A stretch of DNA of 64,000 nt from Parasedimentitalea marina (GTDB lineage Bacteria; Pseudomonadota; Alphaproteobacteria; Rhodobacterales; Rhodobacteraceae). Made by a program: the position numbers and the translations under genes. The DNA is taken from the NCBI RefSeq assembly GCF_004006175.1, contig NZ_CP033219.1, positions 1,612,001-1,676,000 on the forward strand, read 5' to 3'. Position 1 is the stretch's first letter; every line of letters starts with the position of its first letter. Shown in pieces: positions 17,909 to 27,012 of this stretch. The notes below the pieces were generated by a model. The model did no database searches and had not been told where the DNA came from. It was given only the letters and a program-made list of their open reading frames with translations.

Positions 17909-19660
17909 TTAAACCAGTACCGCGCCACCAGCCTGAATGGCGCCTTCGGTATCGGCCTCACCCAACAGCATTTCGTTATGTGCTTTGCCCGACGGGATCA
18001 TCGGGAAGCAGTTTTCATGTTTTTCCACCAGGCAGTCAAAAATCACTGGACCGTCATGTTGGAGCATTTCCATGATGGCGTCATCTAGATCTGCCGGGTC
18101 CGAGCACAGGATGCCCTTGGCGCCAAAGGCCTCGGCCAGTTTGACAAAGTCGGGCAGGGATTCAGACCAGGACTGCGAATAGCGCGATCCGTGCAGCAGT
18201 TCCTGCCACTGGCGCACCATGCCAAGACGTTCGTTGTTCAGGATAAACTGCTTTACCGGCAATTTATACTGCGTCGCGGTGCCCATTTCCTGCATGTTCA
18301 TCAGCCAGGACGCTTCACCTGCGACGTTGATCACCAGCGAGTCCGGATGTGCCATCTGCACCCCGATCGAAGCTGGGAAACCATAGCCCATGGTGCCCAA
18401 GCCACCTGATGTCATCCAGCGGTTTGGGTCTTCAAAGTTCAGGAACTGTGCCGCCCACATCTGGTGCTGCCCCACCTCGGTGGTGATGTAACGGTCGTAT
18501 TTCTTGGTCAGGGCCTCAAGCCGTTGCAAGGCGTATTGTGGCTTGATGATCTTTTTGCCCTGGTCGAAATTCAGGCAATCAACCTTGCGCCATTTGTCGA
18601 TCTGACGGTTCCAGGACACCACAGCCTCCACATTGGTTTTGCGACCGCGTGATTTCCAGATCTTCAGGATATCCTCGAGCACATGGCCAACGTCGCCAAC
18701 AATCGGGATATCAACGCGCACAACCTTGTTGATTGACGAGGGGTCGATGTCGATGTGCGCCTTGGTCGAACTTGGCGAGAAAGAAGTCAAAACACCGGTG
18801 ATCCGGTCGTCAAAACGTGCACCAATGTTGATCATCAGATCACAACCATGCATGGCCATGTTGGCTTCGTACAGCCCATGCATACCCAGCATGCCCAGCC
18901 AATGTTTGCCCGAGGCCGGATAGGCGCCTAGTCCCATCAGTGTCGAGGTGATTGGAAAGCCGGTACTCTCTACCAACTCACGCAATAGCTGGCTGGCTGC
19001 AGGACCCGAGTTGATGACACCGCCGCCAGTGTAGAACACCGGGCGCTCAGCTTTTTCCAAAGCGGCAACCAGTTCGGTGATAGATTCCAGATCGCCTTTG
19101 ACGGGTGGCTGGTAATGGGACGCCGAGGGTTTTGGTGCAGAATAGGTGCCGGTGGCAAACTGCACATCCTTGGGAATATCAACCAAGACCGGTCCAGGGC
19201 GACCAGATGTGGCAACGTGAAATGCCTCGTGCAGAACGCCAGCAAGGTTGTCAGTGTCCTTGACCAGCCAGTTATGTTTTGTGCAGGGGCGGGTGATGCC
19301 AACTGTGTCGGCCTCTTGAAAGGCATCGGACCCAATCATGAAACTAGGAACCTGCCCGGTGAGAACAATGATCGGGATCGAATCCAGCAGGGCATCAGTC
19401 AAGCCAGTCACCGCGTTGGTGGCACCGGGACCAGATGTCACCAGGGCGACACCCGGTTTACCAGTCGACCGGGCGTAGCCCTCAGCGGCATGAACCGCGC
19501 CTTGTTCGTGACGCACCAGAATGTGCTGGATGTCGTTTTGTTGAAATATTTCGTCATAGATTGGTAGAACAGCACCACCGGGATATCCAAATACTGTGTC
19601 CACACCCTGATCCTTCAGGGCCTGTATCACCATTCTTGCACCGGTCATCTCACGTGTCAT
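17909..19660 (-). CDS. ilvI: Acetolactate synthase large (catalytic) subunit
   Basis: A 583-residue thiamine-diphosphate enzyme that joins two pyruvates (or pyruvate and 2-oxobutyrate) to acetolactate (or acetohydroxybutyrate). The catalytic glutamate is in RHEQGAVHAAEGYARSTG. The FAD/central domain carries VDIPKDVQFA and GARFDDRITG. The ThDP-binding C-terminal domain has GLGTMGYGFPASIG and a variant of the GDG-N motif (VAGEASWLMNMQE, where canonical enzymes read GDGSFQMN). I chose ATG at 19660 because GGAG lies eight bases upstream; the ATG at 19666 is too close. Expression is controlled by the leader attenuator upstream. Named ilvB in some annotations. Confidence 0.95.
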   Translation of the reverse strand: MTREMTGARMVIQALKDQGVDTVFGYPGGAVLPIYDEIFQQNDIQHILVRHEQGAVHAAEGYARSTGKPGVALVTSGPGATNAVTGLTDALLDSIPIIVLTGQVPSFMIGSDAFQEADTVGITRPCTKHNWLVKDTDNLAGVLHEAFHVATSGRPGPVLVDIPKDVQFATGTYSAPKPSASHYQPPVKGDLESITELVAALEKAERPVFYTGGGVINSGPAASQLLRELVESTGFPITSTLMGLGAYPASGKHWLGMLGMHGLYEANMAMHGCDLMINIGARFDDRITGVLTSFSPSSTKAHIDIDPSSINKVVRVDIPIVGDVGHVLEDILKIWKSRGRKTNVEAVVSWNRQIDKWRKVDCLNFDQGKKIIKPQYALQRLEALTKKYDRYITTEVGQHQMWAAQFLNFEDPNRWMTSGGLGTMGYGFPASIGVQMAHPDSLVINVAGEASWLMNMQEMGTATQYKLPVKQFILNNERLGMVRQWQELLHGSRYSQSWSESLPDFVKLAEAFGAKGILCSDPADLDDAIMEMLQHDGPVIFDCLVEKHENCFPMIPSGKAHNEMLLGEADTEGAIQAGGAVLV

Positions 19661-19710
19661 CTGCATTGCTCCATTGGCGTCGTCGTCTGTGTCGATATTT
19701 CATTGCGCAT

Positions 19711-19747
19711 AAAAAAAGCCCCCGATTTTTTGTCGGAGGCGCATGGG
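19711..19747 (-). terminator. ilv attenuator: terminator and competing antiterminator arm
   Basis: On the minus strand GCCTCCGA pairs with TCGGGGGC (one G-U pair) around CAAAAAA and runs into T7, an intrinsic terminator before ilvI. Just upstream, CCCATGCGC (19739-19747) is the exact complement of GCGCATGGG (19773-19781) inside the leader-peptide gene and shares two bases with the terminator stem. The two structures therefore compete. Terminator bases are 19711-19740. Confidence 0.88.
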
Positions 19748-19765
19748 TTCGAAAATGGTTTACCG

Positions 19766-19813
19766 TTACCGGCCCATGCGCTTGGTTCCTACGATGACGA
19801 CTAGGGTGGTCAT
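19766..19813 (-). CDS. ilv operon leader peptide
   Basis: A 15-codon reading frame encodes MTTLVVIVGTKRMGR. Five consecutive codons specify Leu-Val-Val-Ile-Val, the end products of the pathway. A strong AAAAGGAG ribosome site precedes the ATG. Codons 11-14 contain the antiterminator arm. When Val, Leu or Ile-tRNA is scarce, a ribosome stalled on these codons leaves that arm free to pair with 19739-19747 and block the terminator. A ribosome reaching the stop codon masks the arm and termination follows. The logic is inferred from well-known enterobacterial ilv attenuators. Confidence 0.88.
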   Translation of the reverse strand: MTTLVVIVGTKRMGR

Positions 19814-19843
19814 TGCCCCTGGCTCCTTTTTGCGTTGAAGGCG

Positions 19844-19872
19844 ACATTATTGTTGGTGGCAGGGGGCGTCAA
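19844..19872 (-). promoter_or_regulatory. Probable sigma-70 promoter of the ilv leader
   Basis: Read on the minus strand, TTGACG (19867-19872) and TAATGT (19844-19849) are 17 bp apart, close to the housekeeping consensus. The expected start would be near 19837, giving a short 5' leader of about 24 nt before the leader-peptide ATG. Confidence 0.6.
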
Positions 19873-20074
19873 CAGGTAATCGAGTTGAATTTCGACCAAA
19901 TTTTGACATTTAATTACGTTTGGATGGTGATTTGTGAAATATTCGCTAAATTCAACCTGAATATCCAACTATCTGTAAGCTGTTCGCTCGACTGACGGCG
20001 CAATCCAATGTCCTGCGCTCGAATATTGTCGGATGGGTGGCTTGGAAAATTGAATATTTCAGAAGGCCTGTGGT
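19873..20074. other. AT-rich spacer upstream of the ilv promoter
   Basis: About 200 bp of AT-rich sequence between the ilv promoter and the stop of the LuxR-type regulator gene. I see no gene. It may hold activator sites for ilv transcription, but no clear palindrome was found. Confidence 0.4.
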
Positions 20075-20719
20075 TTACAGACTGGCGCCAGTCCCCTGTA
20101 AGACACCGTGTTCCAGCGCATAACGGGTCAGTCCAGCGGTCGAACTTAGGCCCAGTTTGCGTTTGATATTCTTGCGGTGGGTCTCGACGGTGCGCACCGA
20201 GATGTCGAGCACCAGAGCAACCTCTTTGTTGGATTTCCCCTGTGCCAATTCCAATAGAATGGTCTGCTCGCGGGTGGTCAGGGACTCGCGGGTGTTGCCG
20301 TCTTTTGGTTCGAGCGAGCCTTTGGCGCCAGTACAGAGGTATTTTTGCCCCTGCATAACGGCATCGATGGCCAGCTTGATTTCGTCGGTCGGTACATCCT
20401 TTAGAATATACCCCATGGCACCGTGGCTTAGGGCGCTTGAGATATACTCGGGGCTGTCATGCATTGTCAGGATCAGGATCCGCGTTGCTGGATTTCGTTC
20501 CAGCAAGATTTCGGTTGCGCTTAACCCGCCAAGGTCCGGCATGTTCAAGTCCATCAGGATCACGTCCGGCGCCAGCTCTACGGCCTGGTCAACGGCTTCG
20601 CGACCGGTGTTTAAAGTGCCAACAACCTCGATGTCATCATAGCTTTCAAGAATGGATTGGATCCCTTCGGCGACCATCGGGTGGTCATCCACGATCAGTA
20701 CTCGGATTGGCTTGGTCAT
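20075..20719 (-). CDS. LuxR/NarL-family response regulator
   Basis: A 214-residue two-component regulator. The receiver domain (about 1-120) shows the acidic pair in LIVDDHPMVAEG, the phosphoacceptor Asp in VILMDLNMPD, and the lysine of YILKDVPTDE. The C-terminal GerE-type HTH has LTTREQTILLELAQGKSNKE and ISVRTVETHRKNIKRKLG. ATG at 20719 has GGGAAAA upstream. It lies 49 bp downstream of the cache-domain kinase gene, its evident partner. The pair sits beside, and points away from, the TRAP genes, which it probably controls. Confidence 0.92.
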   Translation of the reverse strand: MTKPIRVLIVDDHPMVAEGIQSILESYDDIEVVGTLNTGREAVDQAVELAPDVILMDLNMPDLGGLSATEILLERNPATRILILTMHDSPEYISSALSHGAMGYILKDVPTDEIKLAIDAVMQGQKYLCTGAKGSLEPKDGNTRESLTTREQTILLELAQGKSNKEVALVLDISVRTVETHRKNIKRKLGLSSTAGLTRYALEHGVLQGTGASL

Positions 20720-20768
20720 CAGTTTTCCCAAAAGTGCATGGCGCGGTTCACGTCCCAATACCCCGGTG

Positions 20769-22196
20769 CTAGGGCAGAAGTTGAGCGTCTGCCCTGCCGC
20801 CGGGGGGTAGCAAGTGACTGAGCGGCAGTCGCGCTTCGATCACCGTGCCGCCTTGGGTGCCACGTGATGACAGAATACGCAGGGTGCCGTCAAGTTGTTC
20901 GATCCGTTCTTGCATATTACGCAACCCGATGCCGGGCCCACTACGGTCCTGACTGGCAGGCAGGCCAATGCCATTGTCTGTGATGCGCATAGTGGCCCCT
21001 TTGACATGACCGCGCAGGTCCATACTAACATGAGTGGCACTTGCGTGGCGCTCGATATTGGTCAGAGCTTCCTGTGCGATGCGATACAGCGCGATTTTGC
21101 TGTTCTGATCCAGTCGGTTGCTGAACACAACTGTGCTGAAATCAGTTTCGATACCCGTGCGGGAGGCAAAATCACTGGTCAATGCCTTCAACGCGGGCCC
21201 AAGTCCCAGATCGTCAAGCACTCCGGGTCGCAGGTCCCGGCTGATCCTGCGGACTTCGGAAATAGCGGTGCCCAGATTGTTGAGCCCCTTGTCCAGCGGT
21301 GGCAGGGCCTGATCATGGTCGCCCCGGGCCATGCGTCGGCGGGCATTGTCCAGGGTAAAGCGAACTCCAACCAAAATTTGACTGATGCCGTCATGCAATT
21401 CCCGCGCCACCCGGCCGCGTTCTTCTTCTTGGGTGTCAAAAACGCGCTGAGTTAGTTCTTTCAATTTGGCATCCGCCAGACGCCGCTCGCGGATGTTCAG
21501 CATCATACCCGAGGCGAACACTACGATCAGTGCGGTCAGCGCAATGGCACCGATGTATATAAAGGTCCGTTGAACCCTTGCCTCGACTTCTGCACGGGCA
21601 ATTGCCACCGATGCCAAGACGTCATCGATAAACACACCAGTGCCGACCGCCCATCGCCAGTCCTGCAGGCCGACCACATACGCCACCATTTGAGCCGACT
21701 CTCCAGTAGAGGGTTTTTGCCACATGAAACTGTGCCAGCCAGCCCCCCCGCGCGCCAACCGGATGAATTCATCCACCACTGGCACCCCATTTTCATCACG
21801 CAGCCCGGACCAGTTCCGATTGATGAATTCGGTCTGCCGCGGGCTGACCAGATTGGTGCCGTCATAATCATAGACAAAGAAAAAGCCATCGGTGCCGTAG
21901 ATCATTGAAGACAGGATTTGCGCCACTTGGGTTTTGGCGGTTGCGTCGTCAGGTTGGGCGCGGCCATAAATAAAGGAAAATCCGTTGCGGGCCTGGGTGA
22001 CATAGTTTCTCAGCTCGGCTTTTTTTGCCTCAAGTAACTGATGTTCCAAGGCCTGTATTTCGCGTTCCGCCAGGGCGCGCGATTGATAGGCCACCAGAAC
22101 AGCAATCGCCGTCACTGCTGTGAGCAAGGGGAGCGTTGCCAGAAGCGATAGCTTTTGTGCGTAATTTGGGCGGGTAAAGAAGCGGAAGAGGCGCAT
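20769..22196 (-). CDS. Cache-domain sensor histidine kinase (HisKA_3)
   Basis: A 475-residue membrane sensor. An N-terminal helix (LSLLATLPLLTAVTAIAVLV) and a second one near residues 210-230 (FIYIGAIALTALIVVFASGM) bracket a periplasmic single-cache domain (YGTDGFFFVYDYDGTNLVSP, AGWHSFMWQKPSTGE, GLQDWRWAVGTGVF). The cytoplasmic HisKA_3 domain has the phosphorylated His in VARELHDGISQILVG, and the ATPase part has ITDNGIGLP and GIGLRNMQERI. Single-cache sensors of this type often bind small carboxylates, fitting the neighbouring TRAP transporter. ATG at 22196 is preferred over an upstream start nine codons earlier; neither has a clear ribosome site. Confidence 0.9.
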   Translation of the reverse strand: MRLFRFFTRPNYAQKLSLLATLPLLTAVTAIAVLVAYQSRALAEREIQALEHQLLEAKKAELRNYVTQARNGFSFIYGRAQPDDATAKTQVAQILSSMIYGTDGFFFVYDYDGTNLVSPRQTEFINRNWSGLRDENGVPVVDEFIRLARGGAGWHSFMWQKPSTGESAQMVAYVVGLQDWRWAVGTGVFIDDVLASVAIARAEVEARVQRTFIYIGAIALTALIVVFASGMMLNIRERRLADAKLKELTQRVFDTQEEERGRVARELHDGISQILVGVRFTLDNARRRMARGDHDQALPPLDKGLNNLGTAISEVRRISRDLRPGVLDDLGLGPALKALTSDFASRTGIETDFSTVVFSNRLDQNSKIALYRIAQEALTNIERHASATHVSMDLRGHVKGATMRITDNGIGLPASQDRSGPGIGLRNMQERIEQLDGTLRILSSRGTQGGTVIEARLPLSHLLPPGGRADAQLLP

Positions 22197-22447
22197 AAGG
22201 CGAATCGATACGCAATTGGCCACCGGAAATCAAAGCCCGGACGTGCAATTAAGTACGAAAGGCGCACATTTAGCAGGGAAGAGTTAGAAAATTGCGTAGA
22301 AACTCCAATTTTTTGGCCAAAAAAGCACGGATCTACGCAGTAGTAGGTATTCACATCGAATACGCCGAAGCTAGGCTGTCGCCACTTGTATCGATCCGTC
22401 CGGCCTTTGGGTCAGGACAATCCGAATAATTGGGAGGAATAACACTA

Positions 22448-23530
22448 ATGGATCGTCGTTCATTTCTAAAAACATCCGCACTTGGCGGAACCGCAGCAGC
22501 AGCCACCACTCTGGCCGCCCCTGCATATGCTACAGGCAAGCGCACTCTGACTATGGTGACCTCATGGGGTCGTGGTCTTGCTGGCGTTTTTGACGCTGCT
22601 CAGCACGTGGCAGACAGCATCACTACCATGTCCGAAGGCGACCTGACCGTTGAAATCAAAGCAGCCGGCGAACTGGTTGGCGCGTTTGAAGTCTTTGACG
22701 CCGTTTCCTCGGGTCAGGCTGACATGTATCACGCCGCTGACTACTATTTCACCGGACAGCACCCTGGTTACCAGTATTTCACCGCAGCTCCTTTCGGTAT
22801 GACACCGCAGGAACTGGTGAACTGGTACTACCATGGCGAAGGCATGGGCCTGCATGATGAACTGGGTCAGATCTTTGGTCTGAAGTCCTTCATCGCAGGT
22901 AACACCGGCCCACAGGCTGGCGGCTGGTTCCATAAGGAAATCAATGGTCCAGAAGACTTTAACGGTCTGAAGTTCCGTATGCCTGGTCTGGGCGGCAAAG
23001 CTCTGGGTAAACTGGGCGCGTCGGTTCAGAACATTCCGGGTTCCGAAGTGTACCAGGCTCTGTCCTCGGGTGCGATCGACGGAACTGAGTGGATTGGTCC
23101 ATGGGCTGATGAAAAAGCTGGTTTCCAGGAAATCACCAAGACCTACTACACGTCTGGCTTCCATGAGCCAGGTGCTGCCCTGACACTGGCAACCAACCGT
23201 GATGTATTCGACAGCCTGTCGCCTGCACATCAGAAGATCATCGAGACTGCTTCTGGCGAATGCCACCAGTGGAACCTGGCACAGTTCATGAACAACAACG
23301 GTGCAGCGCTGCAGCGCCTGCAGTCCGGCGGTGTGAAAACACTGGAATTCCCTGACTCTGTTTGGGATGCGTTTGGTAAGGCTTCTAAGGACACTCTGGA
23401 CGAGTTCATGGATGACGAACTGTTCGCCAAGATCCGCAACAGCGTCGAAACTTCTATGAAGTCTTCGTCGAGCTGGCTGACCAAGTCCGAAGGCGCATAT
23501 CGTGCGCAGCGCGACCGCGTATTGGGCTAA
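22448..23530 (+). CDS. TRAP transporter substrate-binding protein (DctP family, TakP-like)
   Basis: A 360-residue periplasmic receptor for a secondary organic-acid importer. A twin-arginine-like signal is present (MDRRSFLKTSALGGTAAAAT), with cleavage after AYA near residue 28. The conserved core resembles Rhodobacter TakP, a 2-oxoacid binder: GLKFRMPGLGGKALGKLGA, then NIPGSEVYQALSSGAIDG with TEWIGPWADEK. Arginine in KFRMPG is the family carboxylate ligand. ATG at 22448 follows GGAGG. A terminator after the gene probably makes it more abundant than the permeases. A 2-oxoacid or pyruvate-like substrate is inferred. Confidence 0.92.
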   Translation: MDRRSFLKTSALGGTAAAATTLAAPAYATGKRTLTMVTSWGRGLAGVFDAAQHVADSITTMSEGDLTVEIKAAGELVGAFEVFDAVSSGQADMYHAADYYFTGQHPGYQYFTAAPFGMTPQELVNWYYHGEGMGLHDELGQIFGLKSFIAGNTGPQAGGWFHKEINGPEDFNGLKFRMPGLGGKALGKLGASVQNIPGSEVYQALSSGAIDGTEWIGPWADEKAGFQEITKTYYTSGFHEPGAALTLATNRDVFDSLSPAHQKIIETASGECHQWNLAQFMNNNGAALQRLQSGGVKTLEFPDSVWDAFGKASKDTLDEFMDDELFAKIRNSVETSMKSSSSWLTKSEGAYRAQRDRVLG

Positions 23531-23550
23531 TTCGCCTGATTGAAACCACT

Positions 23551-23582
23551 AGGATCCTCCGCTGTCGCGGGGGATCCTTTTA
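23551..23582 (+). terminator. Partial terminator between TRAP receptor and permease genes
   Basis: AGGATCCTCCGC pairs with GCGGGGGATCCT (one T-G wobble) around TGTC, followed by TTTT. Such intercistronic terminators after binding-protein genes lower permease expression relative to the receptor. Confidence 0.85.
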
Positions 23583-23645
23583 CTAATTGCAGTAGACAGA
23601 TCGGCCTGTCGGCCTGATCATCGCTGGCAATCATCCGGGGGCAAT

Positions 23646-24581
23646 ATGCAAGAAGAGAGTAGCATCTCCTTGGCAGGGATATTTGGGGGGCTCTTCGACG
23701 GGCTCTGGTGGCTTGTGCAGAACATCGGCATGGCCTTTTACAATTTCGGCTATGCCATCAGCCATCCTCAGCTTTGGCTTGACTGGTCAGACAAGCAGGC
23801 GGTTATGCGCTTTGTCTACTATGGCGGCTCGGCCGAGTTCTTTTTTGTGGTTTTTACGGCCTTCTTGGTCCTGACAGCTGTAGGCATGTACTTTCGTGGC
23901 TTCATGTGGGGCATGGTGCGTGGTTTGGAAGGATTTGCCAATACGGTGGGACGGTTCTTCGCCTGGGCCGGCCTGCTGATGGTTCTTCAGCAGATCATCA
24001 TTGTGTTCATGCAACGTGTGTTTACACGGCCAGACATGAGCTTTGGCTTTGGTATTCCACTGCAGATGGACATCAGCTGGTTCGCGGAAGAATTGAAACT
24101 TTACAACGCTTTGGTCGTTTGCCTTTGTGTGACTTACACCTTTGTACAAGGCGGTCATGTCCGTGTTGATCTGATTTATGCAGGTGTCAGTCACCGCACC
24201 AAGAAAGTGATCGACATGGTTGGCTCAATGATCTTCATGATGCCGACGGCGGTGTTGATCTGGATGTACGGCTGGTTTTTCCTGTGGCGTCACCTGATCG
24301 TGCCGAAACCCTCGGCCAGTGACACAATTGAACGACTGCTGATGAAAGCCCGCGCACTGCGCTGGAACATTGAGACCATCGGGTTCAGCCCAAATGGCTT
24401 TAACGGGTACTTCCTGTTCAAAATCCTGCTGGTGTCTTTTGCAGGCTTGGTGTTCCTGCATGCGATTGCCTTCTTCTACCGCTCGTTCCTTGAATGTGTG
24501 GAAGGTCAAGGCAGTGAAGGTAAATACCTCGACAAGGATAGCCTTGGCGAGGGTGAAGAAGCCTACGAAGGCGCTCATTAA
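23646..24581 (+). CDS. TRAP transporter small permease (DctQ family)
   Basis: A 311-residue inner-membrane subunit of the TRAP importer. It has four main hydrophobic helices, including FFFVVFTAFLVLTAVGMYF, a segment at about residues 100-125 (WAGLLMVLQQIIIVFMQRVF), the DctQ signature region LVVCLCVTYTFVQGGHVRVD, and a last helix near residue 270. It is longer than the common 160-200 residue DctQ because of extended loops, as in other permeases paired with TakP-like receptors. The gene lies 17 bp before the large permease gene. Confidence 0.9.
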   Translation: MQEESSISLAGIFGGLFDGLWWLVQNIGMAFYNFGYAISHPQLWLDWSDKQAVMRFVYYGGSAEFFFVVFTAFLVLTAVGMYFRGFMWGMVRGLEGFANTVGRFFAWAGLLMVLQQIIIVFMQRVFTRPDMSFGFGIPLQMDISWFAEELKLYNALVVCLCVTYTFVQGGHVRVDLIYAGVSHRTKKVIDMVGSMIFMMPTAVLIWMYGWFFLWRHLIVPKPSASDTIERLLMKARALRWNIETIGFSPNGFNGYFLFKILLVSFAGLVFLHAIAFFYRSFLECVEGQGSEGKYLDKDSLGEGEEAYEGAH

Positions 24582-24598
24582 TTTAAAGGACTACGGAT

Positions 24599-26953
24599 AT
24601 GGGATTCGGTCTTGATGGCGTCGAAGTCGGCTTGCTCATCGTATTTTTCTGCCTTTTCGGAGGCATCTTGTCAGGTTTCCCGGTGGCCTTTGCCATCGGT
24701 GGTGCCGGCATCATCTCTTTTGGTATCATTGCCTCGCTTGATTCAGCAGGACTGCTGATTCACCATGCCATTGATACCTCATCTCAGGCCTATAGAGATC
24801 TGGTTGGTTCAGGCGTCAGGCCGGATGTGGTGTCGGTTTTCCGATATCCGGATCTGCCACGACTGGCTGAACCGGTGTTCGCCAGCGGTTGGGAAACCGC
24901 AATAGACCGCAACATCTCGTTCATTGTGAACCGGATGAACGAGCGGGTTCTGGCGGGCGCTTCGATTGAGACTTTGTTGGCAGTGTTGATGTTCGTGCTG
25001 ATGGGGATCACCCTGGAACGCTCAAAAATCGCCAACGATCTGTTGACCACGATGGCGCGGGTGTTTGGCCCGCTGCCTGGTGGCTTGGCGGTGTCGATTG
25101 TGGTTGTGGGGGCTTTCCTTGCAGCGTCAACCGGTATCGTGGGGGCGACGGTGGTCACGATGGGGCTGCTGGCCTTGCCAACCATGTTGCGCAACAACTA
25201 TTCGCCCGAACTGGCGACCGGGGTGATTGCAGCTTCAGGGACCCTGGGGCAGATCATTCCACCGTCAATCGTGATCGTTCTTTTGGGCACACTGGCGGGT
25301 GACCTTTACTCTACCGCGCAGGAAACACGCGCGATGGAGCAGGGCTGTTCTGATGCTCTGACCTATCTGGGTGAGCCCGCGGTTGTGTCGGTAGGGACCT
25401 TGTTCCAAGCGGCGTTGCTGCCGGGGATTATGCTGGCGTTACTCTATGCGCTCTATGCATTTGGCTACGCAATGCTGAACCCGGGCAAAGCGCCTGCGGT
25501 GGCAATGGCAGACAGTGGCAACGAACCGATTACGCGGTCCGAAAGTCTGACCTGGTTCCTGGCAGTTCCTGTCGCTTTGATTGGCGGCGCCATGTTGCTT
25601 GGCTCGATAGGGTTAATCGGCAGTCAGGACATTACGGTCTCATCCTTCTCAGATATCGGTCAGACGGCCTCATTGCGCACCAATGTCGGGGCGGAATGTC
25701 AGGCTTCGATGATCGAGCTGCACGGGCAAGAAGCCTGGGACGCTGCGGCGGCCGAGCAACAGGCGATCAACGATGCGGGTGGGATCACCGAAAGCTTGCG
25801 TTTGAGCGATGACGAGTTGGCAGCAGCCAAAGCGGCCAAGATCGCGGCAGCTGCACCTATTGGGACTGGCCTGACTATTTTGATGGTTCTGATGGGATTG
25901 ACTTTGGCGGTGGGACGCGGGGTTTCGCCATCCAGCGATGCCAAACCGCTGATCCTGGGCGCCATTGGTGTATTGCTGGTTGCACTGGTGGATGCAGTGA
26001 ACATTGCGCCTACAACCTCGCCAGGCTGGACCGTCATCATGATTGCAATTCCAGCATTACTGGCGCTGTACGGCTGTCGTGAAGCCGCAGTCCGCTGTGC
26101 GCGCAATGATCTGATCCGGGTGGTGTTCCCACCCTTGGTGCTGATCATCGCGGTTCTGGGCTCGATCCTGGGCGGGATCACCAATCCGACACCCGCAGCG
26201 GCGTTGGGGGCAGGCGGAGCCATTATGCTGGCGGCCTATCGCAAGCTGCAAGACGAAGGTCGTTCGGGAAAGATCATCATCTGGTCAACATTTGCGGTGC
26301 TGATTTGTATTCTGATCGGAGTGAACTTTGATCTGCGGATCAACCAGCCAAAGGTCAGTTTCGAAACCTGGGTGGCCTTTGCCTTTGCCTATGCAACCTA
26401 TCTCTATGCGCTGTTTGGACTGCTGTACGGGTGCTGGGTGCTGTTCAAGGGCGGTGTGTTGTCCCCGATCGTGCGGGAAACTGCCAAGGTGACCTCGATG
26501 GTTTTCACCATTCTGATCGGCTCGCAGCTGTTGAACCTGGTGGTGATCTCCTTTGGCGGGGAAGAGTATATTCAGGATTTCCTGAAGAGCTATGATAACG
26601 AGGTGAAGGTCTTCCTGATCGTTATGGTAGTGTTATTCTTCTTAGGGTTCGTGCTGGATTTCCTGGAGATTATCTACATCGTGATCCCGATTGTTGGGCC
26701 GATTATCTATGGTGGGTCGTTTGATCCCAAATGGGTGACCATCATGATTGCAGTGAACTTGCAGACCTCGTTCCTGACACCGCCGTTTGGGTTTGCGCTG
26801 TTCTATTTGCGAGGGGTAGCGCCCAAGGAAGTGACCACCGGGCATATCTATCGCGGTGTGATCCCATTTGTGCTGATCCAGGTTGGCGGGCTGGCATTGC
26901 TGTATTTCTTCCCAGTGATCGTGACGATTGTACCGGCACTGATTGGGGGCTGA
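24599..26953 (+). CDS. TRAP transporter large permease (DctM family), extended form
   Basis: The sodium-coupled transport subunit, 784 residues, against about 430 for a standard DctM. DctM helices at the start (GVEVGLLIVFFCLFGGILSG), the substrate-pathway segment GIVGATVVTMGLLALPTML, and the end region (VAVNLQTSFLTPPFGFALF-like, about residue 715) are recognisable. Two insertions stand out: about residues 45-115 (soluble, with FRYPDLPRLAEP) and about residues 300-560, which combine a soluble segment rich in Ala/Glu with extra helices. AAAGGA precedes the ATG. It is the last gene of the operon, before a strong terminator. Confidence 0.9.
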   Translation: MGFGLDGVEVGLLIVFFCLFGGILSGFPVAFAIGGAGIISFGIIASLDSAGLLIHHAIDTSSQAYRDLVGSGVRPDVVSVFRYPDLPRLAEPVFASGWETAIDRNISFIVNRMNERVLAGASIETLLAVLMFVLMGITLERSKIANDLLTTMARVFGPLPGGLAVSIVVVGAFLAASTGIVGATVVTMGLLALPTMLRNNYSPELATGVIAASGTLGQIIPPSIVIVLLGTLAGDLYSTAQETRAMEQGCSDALTYLGEPAVVSVGTLFQAALLPGIMLALLYALYAFGYAMLNPGKAPAVAMADSGNEPITRSESLTWFLAVPVALIGGAMLLGSIGLIGSQDITVSSFSDIGQTASLRTNVGAECQASMIELHGQEAWDAAAAEQQAINDAGGITESLRLSDDELAAAKAAKIAAAAPIGTGLTILMVLMGLTLAVGRGVSPSSDAKPLILGAIGVLLVALVDAVNIAPTTSPGWTVIMIAIPALLALYGCREAAVRCARNDLIRVVFPPLVLIIAVLGSILGGITNPTPAAALGAGGAIMLAAYRKLQDEGRSGKIIIWSTFAVLICILIGVNFDLRINQPKVSFETWVAFAFAYATYLYALFGLLYGCWVLFKGGVLSPIVRETAKVTSMVFTILIGSQLLNLVVISFGGEEYIQDFLKSYDNEVKVFLIVMVVLFFLGFVLDFLEIIYIVIPIVGPIIYGGSFDPKWVTIMIAVNLQTSFLTPPFGFALFYLRGVAPKEVTTGHIYRGVIPFVLIQVGGLALLYFFPVIVTIVPALIGG

Positions 26954-26972
26954 TGCTCAGTTGATATCAATG

Positions 26973-27000
26973 ACAAGGGGTCCTATGGGGCCCCTTGTTG
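26973..27000 (+). terminator. Terminator of the TRAP operon
   Basis: ACAAGGGG pairs with CCCCTTGT around TCCTATGGGG, followed by TGCATTTT. It lies 19 bp after the large permease stop. Confidence 0.75.
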
Positions 27001-27012
27001 CATTTTGGATGC

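Noticed and set aside
26960..26971. TTGATATCAA resembling an FNR box after the TRAP operon
   Set aside because: It lacks the 4-bp spacer of the FNR consensus and lies downstream of the operon rather than at a promoter.
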